From assembly GCF_014643775.1 (NCBI RefSeq), contig NZ_BMKC01000001.1, positions 1,488,001 to 1,552,000 of the forward strand: a stretch of 64,000 nt of DNA, read 5' to 3'. The stretch comes from Arenimonas soli. GTDB taxonomy: Bacteria; Pseudomonadota; Gammaproteobacteria; Xanthomonadales; Xanthomonadaceae. Position 1 is the first letter of the stretch. Every line of letters begins with the position of its first letter. Below the pieces are notes generated by a model. The model searched no databases. It was not told where the DNA came from and saw only the letters and a list, made by a program, of their open reading frames with translations. Positions 40,905 through 50,207 of the stretch are shown one piece after another. Position numbers and translations under genes: made by a program.

Positions 40905-41825
40905 TCAGGCCCTGCGCGCATCGGCCAGCGCCTTGATGCTGGCGTGGTGGGCCACCAGGTCTTCGCGTTCGACCACGAAGATGCCCATCTGGCCGACCTT
41001 GAACTCGACCCAGTTGAAGGGCACGTCCGGCAGCAGCTTCGCCAGCGCCTGCTCGCTTTCGCCCACTTCGCAGATCAGCAGTCCGTGTTGGGAAAGGTGG
41101 CGGGGCGCGTCGCGCAGGATTTCCAGCGCCAGGTCCAGGCCGTCGTCGCCGGCGCGCAGGCCCAGTTCGGGCTCGTGCCTGTATTCCGGCGGCAGCGCGT
41201 CGGTTTCGGCGTGGGTGACGTAGGGCGGATTGGTGACGATGAGGTCGTAGACCTCGCCGTCGAGGTTGTGGAACAGGTCCGAATGCACCAGGCGCACGTT
41301 GTCCGCGTGCAGGCGTTCGACGTTTTCGCGCGCGAGCGCCAGCGCGTCTTCGCTCAGGTCGACGCCGTCCACCTGCCAGTGCGGGTGGTAGTGCGCGGTG
41401 GCGATGGCGATGCAGCCCGAACCGGTGCACATGTCCAGCGCGCGCTTGACTTCGCGACCGCCGAGCCAGGGTTCGAAGCCGGCTTCGATCAGTTCGGCGA
41501 TGGGCGAGCGCGGCACCAGCGCGCGCGCGTCGGACTTGAAGCTCAGGCCGGCGAACCAGGCTTCGCCGGTGAGGTAACAGGCCGGGATGCGTTCGTTGAT
41601 GCGGCGCGTGAACAGCGACAGGACTTCCTGGCGCTCTTCGGTGGTCAGCCGCGCCTGGCCGTAGGCCGGGCCCAGGTCGTGCGGCAGGTGCAGGGCATGC
41701 AGCACCAGCTGGGTGGACTCGTCCAGGGCGTTGTCCATGCTGTGGCCGAAGCTCAGGCCAGCGGCGTTGAAACGGCTGGCGCCGTAGCGGATGAAGTCGA
41801 TGATGGTGGCAAGTTCCGCCGGCAT
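40905..41825 (-). CDS. prmB: 50S ribosomal protein L3 glutamine methyltransferase PrmB
   Basis: 306 residues. N-terminal helical domain, then the linker motif VPRSPIAELI, then the SAM site (LDMCTGSGCIAIA) and the glutamine-binding motif NPPYV near residue 198. PrmB is favoured over PrmC by its pairing with aroC and the N-terminal pattern DFIRYGASRFNAAGLSFGHS. Divergent from the sco-psd unit; first gene of prmB-aroC-asd-fimV. Confidence 0.93.
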   Translation of the reverse strand: MPAELATIIDFIRYGASRFNAAGLSFGHSMDNALDESTQLVLHALHLPHDLGPAYGQARLTTEERQEVLSLFTRRINERIPACYLTGEAWFAGLSFKSDARALVPRSPIAELIEAGFEPWLGGREVKRALDMCTGSGCIAIATAHYHPHWQVDGVDLSEDALALARENVERLHADNVRLVHSDLFHNLDGEVYDLIVTNPPYVTHAETDALPPEYRHEPELGLRAGDDGLDLALEILRDAPRHLSQHGLLICEVGESEQALAKLLPDVPFNWVEFKVGQMGIFVVEREDLVAHHASIKALADARRA

Positions 41826-41871
41826 GTTCTTGAAATCCCTTGCAATGGCGGGAGTATAGCCGCGCCCGGCC

Positions 41872-41877
41872 TATAAT
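41872..41877 (+). promoter_or_regulatory. Probable -10 element of the sco-psd operon
   Basis: A perfect TATAAT lies 32 bases before the GTG at 41910. The expected -35 region (41849-41854) has no match, so it may need an activator or an extended contact. Its position argues against the TTG at 41877 as the sco start, since transcription would begin downstream of it. Confidence 0.5.
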
Positions 41878-41909
41878 TGCCGGCATCCACCAGGTCCCCG
41901 GGGTTCCAC

Positions 41910-42578
41910 GTGTTCAATCGCCAGACGCTGCTCATCCTTGTCGCCGCCATCGCCGCCGGGCTTGGCCTCTGGGCAGCCCAGGTCGTGATGTCGCCGGGCA
42001 CGGCGCCCTCTCCGGCAGCCCCGGCCGCGGCGCTGCCGGCGGTGGATCCGGACCGGCTCAAGGCCGTGCGCCTGTTCCCGGCGCCGCGCACCGTGCCGGC
42101 CTTCGCGCTGCAACAGTCCGACGACACGCCGCTGGAACCGGCCGAGCTGCTGGGCCGCTGGACGGTGGTGTTCCTGGGCTTCACCCACTGCCCCGACGTC
42201 TGCCCGACCACCCTGACCGACCTGTCCCGCGCCCAGGCCCAGTGGGACCACTTGCCGGAGGGACGCCGGCCGCGGGTGCTGTTTGTTTCGGTGGACCCGG
42301 AGCGCGACACGCCGGCCAAGACCGGCGAATACGCCCGCTACTTCCACGCCGACACCCTGGCCGCCACCGCGCCCGAGCCGGCGCTGGAAAACTTCGCCAC
42401 CAGCCTGGGCCTTGTCTACATGAAAGTGCCGCTGGAAGGCGGCGACTACACCATGGACCACTCCAGCGCCCTGGTGGTGCTGGACGCGCAGGGGCGCCAG
42501 GTGGGCCTGATCCGCCCGCCCTTCGTGCCCGCGGACATCGCCGCCGACCTGGCGCTGCTGGCCGAGGTCGCGCCGTGA
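41910..42578 (+). CDS. Sco1/SenC-type copper chaperone
   Basis: 222 residues. An N-terminal membrane anchor (7-26) is followed by a periplasmic thioredoxin-like domain. The copper ligands C94 and C98 ([12 protein letters not shown]) and H184 ([11 protein letters not shown]) are all present, with the SCO motif [10 protein letters not shown]. It would load the CuA or CuB site of cytochrome oxidase. GTG 41910 gives a protein starting right at the anchor; an in-frame TTG at 41877 is inside the -10. Overlaps psd as GTGA. Confidence 0.92.
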   Translation: MFNRQTLLILVAAIAAGLGLWAAQVVMSPGTAPSPAAPAAALPAVDPDRLKAVRLFPAPRTVPAFALQQSDDTPLEPAELLGRWTVVFLGFTHCPDVCPTTLTDLSRAQAQWDHLPEGRRPRVLFVSVDPERDTPAKTGEYARYFHADTLAATAPEPALENFATSLGLVYMKVPLEGGDYTMDHSSALVVLDAQGRQVGLIRPPFVPADIAADLALLAEVAP

Positions 42579-43417
42579 GCCCGAAGGTCGCGCTGCAGTA
42601 CCTGCTGCCGCACCGGTTGCTGTCGCGCATGGCCTATGGCGTGGCGCGGTCCACGAACGGCCGCTTCAAGGACTGGCTGATCGCGCTGGTTATCCGCAAG
42701 TTCGGCGTCGACATGTCCGAAGCCGCCGACCCGGAGCCGCGAAACTACCCGCACTTCAACGCTTTCTTCACCCGCGAACTGCGTCCCGGTGCGCGGGTGG
42801 CCGACGCCGACCCCGACACCCTGTTGATGCCCGCGGACGGCAAGGTCAGCCAGGTCGGGCGCATCGAGTCCGGCCGCATCTTCCAGGCCAAGGGCCAGTC
42901 CTTCACCGCCGCCGAACTGCTGGGCGACGAGGCCATGGCCGCGCCCTACGCGGACGGCTGGTTCGCCAACGTCTATCTTTCGCCGCGCGACTACCACCGC
43001 GTGCACATGCCCTGGGCCGGCACCCTGGTCGAAACCCTGCACGTGCCGGGCCGGCTGTTCACGGTCGCGCCCTGGGGCGTGCAGGCGATCCCGCGCCTGT
43101 TCGCGCGCAACGAGCGCCTGGTCTGCCACTTCGAAACCGACTTCGGGCCGATGTGTTCGGTGATGGTCGGTGCGATGCTCGTCTCTGGCGTGGAAACAGT
43201 GTGGAACGGCGTCGAGATACCCGCCTACGCCAACACGCTGATCCGCCGCGACTGGCGCGGCAAGGGCGTCACCCTGGGCCGCTTCGCGGAAATGGCGCGC
43301 TTCAACTACGGCTCGACCGTGGTGCTGCTGTTCCCCCGCGACGCCGTCGAACTCGACAGCTTCGCCACCGAAACCCAAACCCGCGTCGGCCAGCGCCTCG
43401 GCCGCGTCGTCCGATGA
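42575..43417 (+). CDS. psd: Phosphatidylserine decarboxylase proenzyme
   Basis: 280 residues. Decarboxylates phosphatidylserine to phosphatidylethanolamine. The self-cleavage site is the Gly-Ser pair G246-S247 in [10 protein letters not shown], the serine becoming the pyruvoyl group. [16 protein letters not shown] holds the catalytic Asp/His region. Starts with GTG 42575 overlapping the sco stop. Its substrate is made by PssA, encoded at 1.0 kb on the other strand. Confidence 0.96.
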   Translation: MSPKVALQYLLPHRLLSRMAYGVARSTNGRFKDWLIALVIRKFGVDMSEAADPEPRNYPHFNAFFTRELRPGARVADADPDTLLMPADGKVSQVGRIESGRIFQAKGQSFTAAELLGDEAMAAPYADGWFANVYLSPRDYHRVHMPWAGTLVETLHVPGRLFTVAPWGVQAIPRLFARNERLVCHFETDFGPMCSVMVGAMLVSGVETVWNGVEIPAYANTLIRRDWRGKGVTLGRFAEMARFNYGSTVVLLFPRDAVELDSFATETQTRVGQRLGRVVR

Positions 43418-43446
43418 CCCCATTTTGCTTGGGATAGACTTGGGCG

Positions 43447-44169
43447 ATGCGCAGTAGCGGCCAGCATGCGATCCGCCTGTTCCAGAGCCTGGAGCATCCC
43501 TGCGGCTACTGGCCGGACCGGCTGGCGCGCGACCTGATCATCGATCCGACCGACCCGCACCTGCCGTCGGTGTATGGCCAGGCGCTGGCGATGGGTTTCC
43601 GCCGTAGCGGTGGCCACGTCTACCGGCCCTACTGCGCCGGCTGCCGGGCCTGCATCTCGGTGCGCATCCCCGCCGAACGCTTCGAACCCAACCGCGCCCA
43701 GAAGCGCTGCCAGGCCCGCAATGCCGACCTGGTGGTGACGACGGCGCCGCCCGAGCGCACCGAGGAAAACTTCGGGCTCTACCGGCTCTACCTCGACACC
43801 CGCCACGCCGGCGGCGGCATGGACGACCCGGCGCCGGAGAATTTCGACGCCTTCCTGGCCTGCCGCTGGAGTCCGACCGAGTTCATGGAATTCCGGCTCG
43901 ACGGCCGGCTGGTCGCCCTGGCCGTCACCGACGTCCTTCCGGACGGGCTGTCGGCGGTCTACACCTTCTTCGACCCCGCGCTGGCCGCGCGCAGCCTGGG
44001 CACCTACGCGATCCTGGCCCAGATAGACCGCGCCCGGCGCGAGGCCCGCGGCTATGTCTACCTGGGTTTCTGGATCGACGGCCACCGCAAGATGGCCTAC
44101 AAGCGCGCCTACCGGCCGCTGGAATACCTCGACGGGCCCCGCTGGCGAAGCATGCCGGACCCGGAATGA
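43447..44169 (+). CDS. bpt: Aspartate/glutamate leucyltransferase (Bpt)
   Basis: 240 residues. Adds leucine from Leu-tRNA to N-terminal Asp/Glu, marking proteins for ClpS-ClpAP (N-end rule). Features: EHPCGYWPDRLARDLIIDP near the start, YRPYCAGCRACISVRIP with its cysteine cluster, and the GNAT-like half FEFRLDGRLVALAV, YVYLGFWIDGHRKMAYK. Normal length. Starts 30 bases after psd. Confidence 0.93.
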   Translation: MRSSGQHAIRLFQSLEHPCGYWPDRLARDLIIDPTDPHLPSVYGQALAMGFRRSGGHVYRPYCAGCRACISVRIPAERFEPNRAQKRCQARNADLVVTTAPPERTEENFGLYRLYLDTRHAGGGMDDPAPENFDAFLACRWSPTEFMEFRLDGRLVALAVTDVLPDGLSAVYTFFDPALAARSLGTYAILAQIDRARREARGYVYLGFWIDGHRKMAYKRAYRPLEYLDGPRWRSMPDPE

Positions 44170-44206
44170 GCGACGGCGTCACGTCCATCGGGCACAATCG
44201 CGCCCC

Positions 44207-45418
44207 ATGCGCCCTGCCCTCCGTTCCGGCCTGCTGGCCCTGTCCCTGTTCGTCCTGGCGGCCTGCCGGGCGAATGCTCCCGTCGCGACGGCCGACCACG
44301 CGATGAGCCTGCGGTTCGCCACCTTCAATGCCTCGCTTTACACCGAACAGGCCGGCGGCCTGCTGGCGCGGCTGCAGGCCGGCGACCCGGACGCGCGCAA
44401 GATCGCCGCGGTGATCCAGCGCCAGCGCCCGGACGTGCTGCTGATCAACGAATTCGACTACGACCCCGAAGGCGCGGCCGCGGCGCTGTTCATGCGCGAC
44501 TACCTGGGCGTCGGGCAGCACGGCCAGGAAGCCATCACCTACCCCTACCACTACCTGGCCCCGGTCAATACCGGCGAACCCAGCGGCCTGGACCTCGACC
44601 TCAACGGCCGCGTCGCCACGCAGGGTCGCGAACGCGGCAACGACGCCTGGGGCTACGGACTGCACCCGGGCCAGTACGGCATGCTGGTGCTGTCGCGCTA
44701 CCCGATCGATACCGACGCGGCGCGGAGCTTCCGGCTGCTGCGCTGGGCCGCGATGCCGGGCGCCCTGGCGCCCAGGGACCCGGCCACGGGCGGCCCCTGG
44801 TACCCCGAGGAAACCTGGCAGCAGCTTCGGCTGAGCTCGAAGTCACACTGGGACCTGCCCGTGCTTACCCCGCTGGGCACCGTGCACCTGCTGGCCGCGC
44901 ACCCGACACCGCCGGTGTTCGATGGCCCCGAGCGCCGCAACGCCGCCCGCAACCACGACGAGATCCGGCTGTGGGCGGAGTATGTTTCCCCGGGCGAGAA
45001 GCCCTGGCTGTGCGACGACCGGCAGCGCTGCGGTGGCCTGCCTGAAGGCGAACGGTTCGTCATCGCCGGCGACTACAACGCCGACCCGGCCGACGGCAGC
45101 AGCCTGCCGGGCACGATCCAGCTGCTGCTCGAACACCCGCGCGTGCTGCGCCATGCCACGCCTCGCAGTGAAGGCGCCGTGGCCGCCGTCGGTGGCAGTG
45201 CCGCCGACGCCGACCAGCATTCTTCGCCGGCGCACGACACCGCGCAGTTCGGTCCGCGCAGCGGCAATTTCCGGGTGGACTACGTGCTGCCTTCGGTCGG
45301 TTTCAGCGTGACCGGCAGCGGCGTGTTCTGGCCGGCGCCCGGGCAACCCGGCGCCGATTGGCTGGACGCGACGGACCACCGGATGGTGTGGGTGGACCTG
45401 GTCAACCCGCACTTGTAG
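44207..45418 (+). CDS. Secreted lipoprotein of the endonuclease/exonuclease/phosphatase family
   Basis: 403 residues from ATG 44207. A lipoprotein signal (GLLALSLFVLAAC, lipobox LAAC) puts it at an outer or inner membrane face. The EEP fold shows FATFNASLY, the metal Glu in VLLINEFDYDP, the catalytic region AAHPTPPVFDG, GDYNADPADGS, and DATDHRMVWVDL at the end. It may cleave nucleic acids or phosphoesters outside the cytoplasm; the substrate is unknown. A DRQRCGGLPEGE stretch near 270 has extra cysteines. Convergent with purT. Confidence 0.85.
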   Translation: MRPALRSGLLALSLFVLAACRANAPVATADHAMSLRFATFNASLYTEQAGGLLARLQAGDPDARKIAAVIQRQRPDVLLINEFDYDPEGAAAALFMRDYLGVGQHGQEAITYPYHYLAPVNTGEPSGLDLDLNGRVATQGRERGNDAWGYGLHPGQYGMLVLSRYPIDTDAARSFRLLRWAAMPGALAPRDPATGGPWYPEETWQQLRLSSKSHWDLPVLTPLGTVHLLAAHPTPPVFDGPERRNAARNHDEIRLWAEYVSPGEKPWLCDDRQRCGGLPEGERFVIAGDYNADPADGSSLPGTIQLLLEHPRVLRHATPRSEGAVAAVGGSAADADQHSSPAHDTAQFGPRSGNFRVDYVLPSVGFSVTGSGVFWPAPGQPGADWLDATDHRMVWVDLVNPHL

Positions 45419-45436
45419 CGGCGCCTTCAGGCACTC

Positions 45437-46645
45437 CTAAGGGATCGGATTCAGCGTGACCTGCAGCGCCCCGGCGGCCCGCCGCGCCTTGGCGCGCGCG
45501 GCTTCGACGTCGGTGTCCCGGGCCAGGGTGACGGCGACGCGTCGGTGGCCTTCCACGCGCGGCTTTCCGAACAGGCGCAGCTGGGTGTCGGCTTCGGCCA
45601 GCGCGGCATCGACGTTGCCGAACTCCGGCACGCCGTGGCCGGTGGCCAGCACCGCGCAGGACGCCGAGGCACCCAGGCTGCGGATCGTGGGAATGGGCAG
45701 GCCGAGGATGGCGCGGGCGTGAAGCGCGAATTCGCTCAGCTCCTGCGACACCAGGGTCACCAGCCCGGTGTCGTGCGGGCGCGGCGAAACTTCGCTGAAC
45801 CACACCTCGTCGCCCTTCACGAACAACTCGACGCCAAACAGGCCCCAGCCTCCCAGGTCGTCGGTGATCGCCCGGGCGATGTCGCGCGAACGCGCCAGCG
45901 CGGCGTCCGACATCGGCTGCGGCATCCAGCTTTCGCGGTAGTCGCCATCCACCTGCAGGTGGCCGATGGGATCGCAGAAAGAAGTTCCGTCGCGGTGGCG
46001 CACGGTCAGCAGGGTGATTTCATAGTCGAAATCCACGAAACCCTCGACGATGCAGCGGCCCTGCCCGGCCCGGCCGCCGGACTGGGCGTAGGCCCAGGCC
46101 CTGGCGACATCGGCCTCGCCGCGCACGGTGCTCTGGCCCTTGCCCGACGAGGACATCAGCGGCTTCACCACGCAGGGCAGGCCGATGGCCGCCACGGCCT
46201 GGAGGTATTCGGCCTCGGTGTCCACGAAGCGATAGGGCGACGTCGGCAGGCCCAGGGTTTCGGCCGCCAGGCGCCGGATGCCCTCGCGGTCCATGGTCAG
46301 TCGCGCGGCGCGCGCGGTCGGCACCACGTGCAGGCCCTTGTCGGCTTCGAGTTCGACCAGGGTCGGCGTGTGGATGGCTTCGATCTCGGGCACCACCAGG
46401 TCGGGCCGTTCATGCGCGATCAGGTCACGCAGCGCCGCCGGGTCGAGCATGTTCAGGGTGTGCGCGCGATGCGCGACCTGCATGGCCGGCGCATCGGCGT
46501 AACGGTCGGCGGCGATCACCTCGACGCCGAAGCGCTGCAGTTCGATGGCCACTTCCTTGCCCAGCTCGCCCGAGCCAAGAAGCAGGACGCGGCGGGCGGA
46601 AGCGGACAGCGGCGTGCCCAGGGTGACGGACGACGGGTTGGACAT
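45437..46645 (-). CDS. purT: Formate-dependent phosphoribosylglycinamide formyltransferase
   Basis: 402 residues, an ATP-grasp enzyme making FGAR from GAR, ATP and formate in purine synthesis. N-terminal [28 protein letters not shown], the ATP loop [12 protein letters not shown], and the metal region [16 protein letters not shown]. The ATG at 46645 is set by homology; the frame extends to 46723. Eighteen bases separate its stop from the convergent EEP gene. Confidence 0.96.
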   Translation of the reverse strand: MSNPSSVTLGTPLSASARRVLLLGSGELGKEVAIELQRFGVEVIAADRYADAPAMQVAHRAHTLNMLDPAALRDLIAHERPDLVVPEIEAIHTPTLVELEADKGLHVVPTARAARLTMDREGIRRLAAETLGLPTSPYRFVDTEAEYLQAVAAIGLPCVVKPLMSSSGKGQSTVRGEADVARAWAYAQSGGRAGQGRCIVEGFVDFDYEITLLTVRHRDGTSFCDPIGHLQVDGDYRESWMPQPMSDAALARSRDIARAITDDLGGWGLFGVELFVKGDEVWFSEVSPRPHDTGLVTLVSQELSEFALHARAILGLPIPTIRSLGASASCAVLATGHGVPEFGNVDAALAEADTQLRLFGKPRVEGHRRVAVTLARDTDVEAARAKARRAAGALQVTLNPIP

Positions 46646-46750
46646 GGCGGCGTTTGAACAGGCGGGTGGGCCGCCATTGTAGCGGCGTGGACCGCGTCGC
46701 CCGCCCTGGGTGCTTTCTGTCATGCTCGGGCCCTAGCCTGACGATCCGAC

Positions 46751-47671
46751 ATGACCCGCTTTCTTCTTCCCCACGCCCTTGCCGCCCTGCTGCCGTCCGC
46801 CCTGCTGCTTGCCGCCGCCCCGGCCCAGGCCGCGCGCTGGAGCGAGCCTGAAATAGGCGGCCTGGTGACGCACCGCGCCATCGGGGAAATCAGCGGCCTG
46901 GCCGCGGCCACCCATTTCCCCGGCCACTACTGGGTCATCAACGACAGCGGCAGCCCGGCGCAGCTGCACCTGGTGGACGGCAATGGCCGCTTCCAGGGCA
47001 GCGTGGACACGCCGGGCGTACCCAACCGCGACTGGGAAGACCTGGCCAGCTTCCGCTTCGAGGGGGGCGACTACCTGCTGATCGCCGACGTCGGCGACAA
47101 TGGCGGCCTGCGCCGCGAGCTGCAGCTCTACGTGCTCGAACAGCCCCGCGATCTCGGCCAGCCGGCGCTGCTGGCCTGGACCATCCGCTTCACCTGGCCC
47201 GACGGCGCCCGCGACTGCGAGGCCGCGGCGGTGGACCCGGTCGCCGGCGAGGTGCTGCTGGTGTCGAAAAAGCGCGTGCCGGCGGAACTGTTCCGCGTGC
47301 CCCTGCGCCCGGGCCGCGACCCGGTGGTGGCCGAACGCCTGGGCACCCTGCCCGGCATCGAACAGCCCGACGCCGGCACCCTGGCCGAAAACCCCGTCTA
47401 CGGCCGCTACCGATCCCAGGTGACCGCCGCCGACCTGAGCCCCAACGGCCGGGTGCTGGCGGTGCTGAACTACCAGTCGGTGCATTTTCTTATCCGCCCG
47501 CGCGGCGGCGACTGGCGCGAGGTCCTGGACCAAAACAACAAGATGCCGCACCTGTTGCTGCCCTGGCTGCCCCAGGCCGAGGCCCTGGCCTTCGACCCGG
47601 CCGGCACGGAAATGGTCATCGGCAGCGAACAGCTGCCCTCGCCATTCCTGCGCTACCGACTGATCCGCTAG
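46751..47671 (+). CDS. Secreted protein, beta-propeller-like
   Basis: 306 residues. A clear Sec signal (1-27, LAALLPSALLLAAAPAQAA). The mature part has repeated strand-turn blocks: EISGLAAATHFPGHYWVIND, LASFRFEGGDYLLIADVGDN, CEAAAVDPVAGEVLLVSKKR, ADLSPNGRVLAVLNYQSVHF, ALAFDPAGTEMVIGSEQ. These resemble propeller blades of periplasmic sensor or lactonase-like families, but no catalytic set is visible. Divergent from purT; function unknown. Confidence 0.8.
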   Translation: MTRFLLPHALAALLPSALLLAAAPAQAARWSEPEIGGLVTHRAIGEISGLAAATHFPGHYWVINDSGSPAQLHLVDGNGRFQGSVDTPGVPNRDWEDLASFRFEGGDYLLIADVGDNGGLRRELQLYVLEQPRDLGQPALLAWTIRFTWPDGARDCEAAAVDPVAGEVLLVSKKRVPAELFRVPLRPGRDPVVAERLGTLPGIEQPDAGTLAENPVYGRYRSQVTAADLSPNGRVLAVLNYQSVHFLIRPRGGDWREVLDQNNKMPHLLLPWLPQAEALAFDPAGTEMVIGSEQLPSPFLRYRLIR

Positions 47672-47729
47672 CCAGGTCGTTGATTTTATTGGCTTGTTTC
47701 GGGAAAGCCGGGGCCATGACTTCCGGGGG

Positions 47730-47757
47730 ATGACTTTTGATATCAGATTGATATCAT
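47730..47757 (+). promoter_or_regulatory. Candidate promoter overlapped by tandem TGATATCA boxes
   Basis: Two perfect 8-bp palindromes TGATATCA lie at 47738-47745 and 47749-47756, spaced one helical turn apart (11 bases). They fill the spacer and -10 of a plausible promoter: ATGACT (47730-47735), 16 bases, TATCAT (47752-47757). AGGAGG and the SPFH ATG (47783) follow. The layout fits a repressor covering the promoter, and the ribbon-helix-helix protein two genes on is the obvious candidate. The boxes are seen; the roles are inferred. Confidence 0.5.
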
Positions 47758-47782
47758 CCTCCCATTCCCCAGGAGGCCCGTC

Positions 47783-48655
47783 ATGAAAGAACAGCCCATC
47801 CGCTCCTTCCCCGGCATCCCGGCGCTGCTGGTCTTGCTGCTTGCCGCTGGCTTCGCCCTGTTCCTGTTCGTCCAGAACCTGCCGGGCAGCACCGGCGCAA
47901 GCGGCATGGCCCAGATCCTGAGCCTGTTGATCACGCTGGCCGTCTGCGTGTCCCTGGGTGGCTTCTACATGGTCGAACCCAACCAGGCCGCCGTGCTTAG
48001 CCTGTTCGGCAAGTACGTGGGCACCGTCAAGGACCAGGGCCTGCGCTGGAACAACCCGTTCTTCTCGGCCAAGAAGGTCAGCCTGCGCGTGCGCAACTTC
48101 GAGTCGGGCAAGCTCAAGGTCAATGAACTCGACGGCAGCCCGATCGAAATCGCCTCGGTGATCGTCTGGCAGGTCGTGGATTCGGCCGAAGCCGTCTACA
48201 ACGTGGACGACTACGAAAGCTTCGTGCACATCCAGTCCGAGGCCGCGCTGCGCGCCATGGCCACGTCCTACCCCTACGACCAGCACGAAGACGGCACCAT
48301 CGCCCTGCGCAGCCACGCCACCGAGATTTCCAAGCACCTCACCGATGAAATCCAGGACCGCCTGGCCCAGGCCGGCGTGCACGTCATCGAAGCGCGCATC
48401 AGCCACCTGGCCTACGCGCCGGAAATCGCCCAGGCCATGCTGCAGCGCCAGCAGGCCAGCGCGATCATCGCCGCCCGCACCCGCATCGTCGAAGGCGCGG
48501 TGAGCATGGTCGAGATGGCGCTCGAACAACTGTCGGCCCGCAACGTGGTCGAACTCGATCCCGAACGCCGCGCGCAGATGGTGTCCAACCTGCTGGTGGT
48601 GCTGTGCGCCGAACGCGGCACCCAGCCGGTGGTGAACGCCGGCAGCGTGTACTGA
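47783..48655 (+). CDS. SPFH/Band 7 domain membrane protein
   Basis: 290 residues. Two N-terminal membrane helices (12-31 and 43-62), then an SPFH domain ([80 protein letters not shown]). An Ala-rich coiled segment ([20 protein letters not shown]) follows. Stomatin-like proteins form membrane rings or lipid microdomains. AGGAGG lies six bases before the ATG. First gene of a trio with a ribbon-helix-helix and a PH-like protein. Partner and client are unknown. Confidence 0.9.
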   Translation: MKEQPIRSFPGIPALLVLLLAAGFALFLFVQNLPGSTGASGMAQILSLLITLAVCVSLGGFYMVEPNQAAVLSLFGKYVGTVKDQGLRWNNPFFSAKKVSLRVRNFESGKLKVNELDGSPIEIASVIVWQVVDSAEAVYNVDDYESFVHIQSEAALRAMATSYPYDQHEDGTIALRSHATEISKHLTDEIQDRLAQAGVHVIEARISHLAYAPEIAQAMLQRQQASAIIAARTRIVEGAVSMVEMALEQLSARNVVELDPERRAQMVSNLLVVLCAERGTQPVVNAGSVY

Positions 48656-48665
48656 GGCCGGGGTC

Positions 48666-48839
48666 TTGGCGGAAAAAAAAGCCTACCCGCTGCGCATCAA
48701 CACCAAGGTGCTGGACGCCGTCCAGCGCTGGGCCGACGACGAACTGCGCTCGGTGAACGCCCAGATTGAATACGTCCTGCGTGAAGCCCTGCGCAAGCAG
48801 GGCCGCCTGAAGAAACCCGAAGAGAACGGCGATGACTGA
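48666..48839 (+). CDS. Arc/MetJ-type ribbon-helix-helix DNA-binding protein
   Basis: 57 residues starting at TTG 48666, so it is easily missed. The strand [10 protein letters not shown] is followed by helices [13 protein letters not shown] and [18 protein letters not shown], the Arc-family layout, and a charged tail. Such dimers bind palindromic operators. It sits 10 bases after the SPFH stop and overlaps the next gene by 8 bases (ATGACTGA). No toxin gene follows, so it is more likely an autoregulator of this operon, perhaps through the TGATATCA pair. The start codon is inferred from homology. Confidence 0.8.
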   Translation: MAEKKAYPLRINTKVLDAVQRWADDELRSVNAQIEYVLREALRKQGRLKKPEENGDD

Positions 48840-49371
48840 CATGTTCCGCAACTTCGCGCTGCCCCCGATCGGCAAGGCGGCGATCTGGTTCGCCGTGGTC
48901 CTGGGCACCCTGGTGCCGGCGACCGCGGCGGTCCTCGCCATCAGCTTCGCCCGCGCGGAAGGCGACAAGGCCGTACTGATCCTGGCGATGCAGGCGCTGG
49001 TGGCGCTGGTCATCCTGGCCTTGCTGCTGCCGATGTGGCGGCGCCAGGTCGCCTTCGACGGCAAGCAGCTGCGGGTGAAGGCCACCTATTACAGCCGGCA
49101 GTCGCCGCTGGCGGATTTCCGGCTCGACCAGGCCCGGGTGGTGGACACGCGCGAACACGGCGAATTCAAGCCACTGCTCAAGACCAATGGCTTCGGGCTG
49201 CCGGGCTACTGGGCCGGGCACTTCATGCTGCGCGACCGGCGCAAGGCCTTTTGCCTGGTCACCGACGTTTCGAAGGTGCTGGCGCTGCCGCACGCCGACG
49301 GCCGGGTCTGGCTGCTGAGCTTCGAACACCCGAAAGCGGTGCTGGACATCCTGCGCCGCGCTGCCGCCTGA
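48832..49371 (+). CDS. Membrane protein with bacterial PH-like domain
   Basis: 179 residues. Two membrane helices (16-38 and 46-67), then a beta-rich cytoplasmic domain (VAFDGKQLRVKATYYSRQSP; FRLDQARVVDTREH; FMLRDRRKAFCLVTDVSKVL; VWLLSFEHPKAVLDILRRA). This pattern resembles the bacterial PH domains found in membrane proteins. The last helix and the buried Ser-Phe-Glu-His-Pro strand are typical. Third gene of the SPFH trio; role unknown, perhaps a scaffold partner of the SPFH ring. Confidence 0.75.
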   Translation: MTDMFRNFALPPIGKAAIWFAVVLGTLVPATAAVLAISFARAEGDKAVLILAMQALVALVILALLLPMWRRQVAFDGKQLRVKATYYSRQSPLADFRLDQARVVDTREHGEFKPLLKTNGFGLPGYWAGHFMLRDRRKAFCLVTDVSKVLALPHADGRVWLLSFEHPKAVLDILRRAAA

Positions 49372-49388
49372 CGCGCTAAGCTCCACGC

Positions 49389-50207
49389 ATGCACGCCCTG
49401 GACTGGCACCTGGTCAACAGCCCCCACGTCGAAGCCCTGCCCGCGCGGCTGCTACGGCCGCGTGCGCGCGCCAACGCCGACGCCCGGGCCCTGGCCCTGG
49501 CGACGTGGTGCCTGCGGCGCAAATCCGACGGACGATTCCTGGCCACCTACGACGGCCAGCGCCTGCACGCGCTCCGGCACGGGCTGGCCCGCGAACCCGG
49601 CATCGGCGACGCCGTCGCCGCGATCGAGGCCGCCGGCACGCCCGGGGGGCCGCCGCTGCCGCTCGCCGGCCTGGAAGATCGCCTGGCCGCGCTGGGCCTG
49701 GACGCGTCCTACGGCGAGGACACCGGCCTGGCCCTGGTGCCCGAACCATCGCGACTCGAATTCGCCGGCTTCGACCGCTTCCGGCGCCCGCTGTGGCTGC
49801 GTGAACCGGCCGCGCGCGCCTGGCGCCGGATGCAGCGCGCGGCGCGGGCCGACGGCATCGTGCTCGACGCCATTTCCGGCTATCGCAGCCACGCCTACCA
49901 ACTGGGCATCTTCGAGCGGAAGCTGGCGCGCGGGCAGACCATGCCCGAGATCCTGGCCGTGAACGCCGCCCCGGGTTACAGCGAACACCACGGCGGCCTG
50001 GCCATGGACATCGGCACGCCGGGCGAGCCCCCGGCCGAAGAAAGTTTCGAGGCGACGCCGGCCTTCGCCTGGCTGCGCGAGCGGGCCGGCGACTTTGGGT
50101 TCCGCATGAGCTACCCGCGCGGCAATCCGCACGGCATCAGCTACGAACCCTGGCACTGGTGCTGGCGCCCGGCGGCGCCGGACGACGCTAGTCCTGCGAA
50201 CGCTTGA
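49389..50207 (+). CDS. M15 family D-alanyl-D-alanine carboxypeptidase (VanY-like)
   Basis: 272 residues. The C-terminal 130 residues are a peptidase M15B domain: SGYRSHAYQLGIFERKL, the zinc motif S198-x-H200-x2-G203-x-A205-x-D207 (SEHHGGLAMDIG) and EPWHWCW near 257. The N-terminal 130 residues are unusual: Arg/Ala-rich, with no signal peptide. The region LGLDASYGEDTGLALV looks like a small extra domain. It would trim cell-wall stem peptides if exported, but the export route is not evident. Its end overlaps the convergent glycosylase gene by 20 bases. Confidence 0.85.
   Translation: MHALDWHLVNSPHVEALPARLLRPRARANADARALALATWCLRRKSDGRFLATYDGQRLHALRHGLAREPGIGDAVAAIEAAGTPGGPPLPLAGLEDRLAALGLDASYGEDTGLALVPEPSRLEFAGFDRFRRPLWLREPAARAWRRMQRAARADGIVLDAISGYRSHAYQLGIFERKLARGQTMPEILAVNAAPGYSEHHGGLAMDIGTPGEPPAEESFEATPAFAWLRERAGDFGFRMSYPRGNPHGISYEPWHWCWRPAAPDDASPANA

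Noticed and set aside
38103-41876. 1257-codon plus-strand frame across fimV, asd, aroC and prmB
   Set aside because: Runs across four real minus-strand genes and their gaps; no domain, no ribosome site.
41877-41909. TTG at 41877 as start of the Sco protein
   Set aside because: It overlaps the TATAAT element and adds residues unlike the family; the GTG at 41910 begins at the membrane anchor.
48666-48839. Antitoxin of a toxin-antitoxin pair
   Set aside because: The ribbon-helix-helix gene has no toxin-like neighbour; the next gene encodes a two-helix PH-like membrane protein and the preceding one an SPFH protein.
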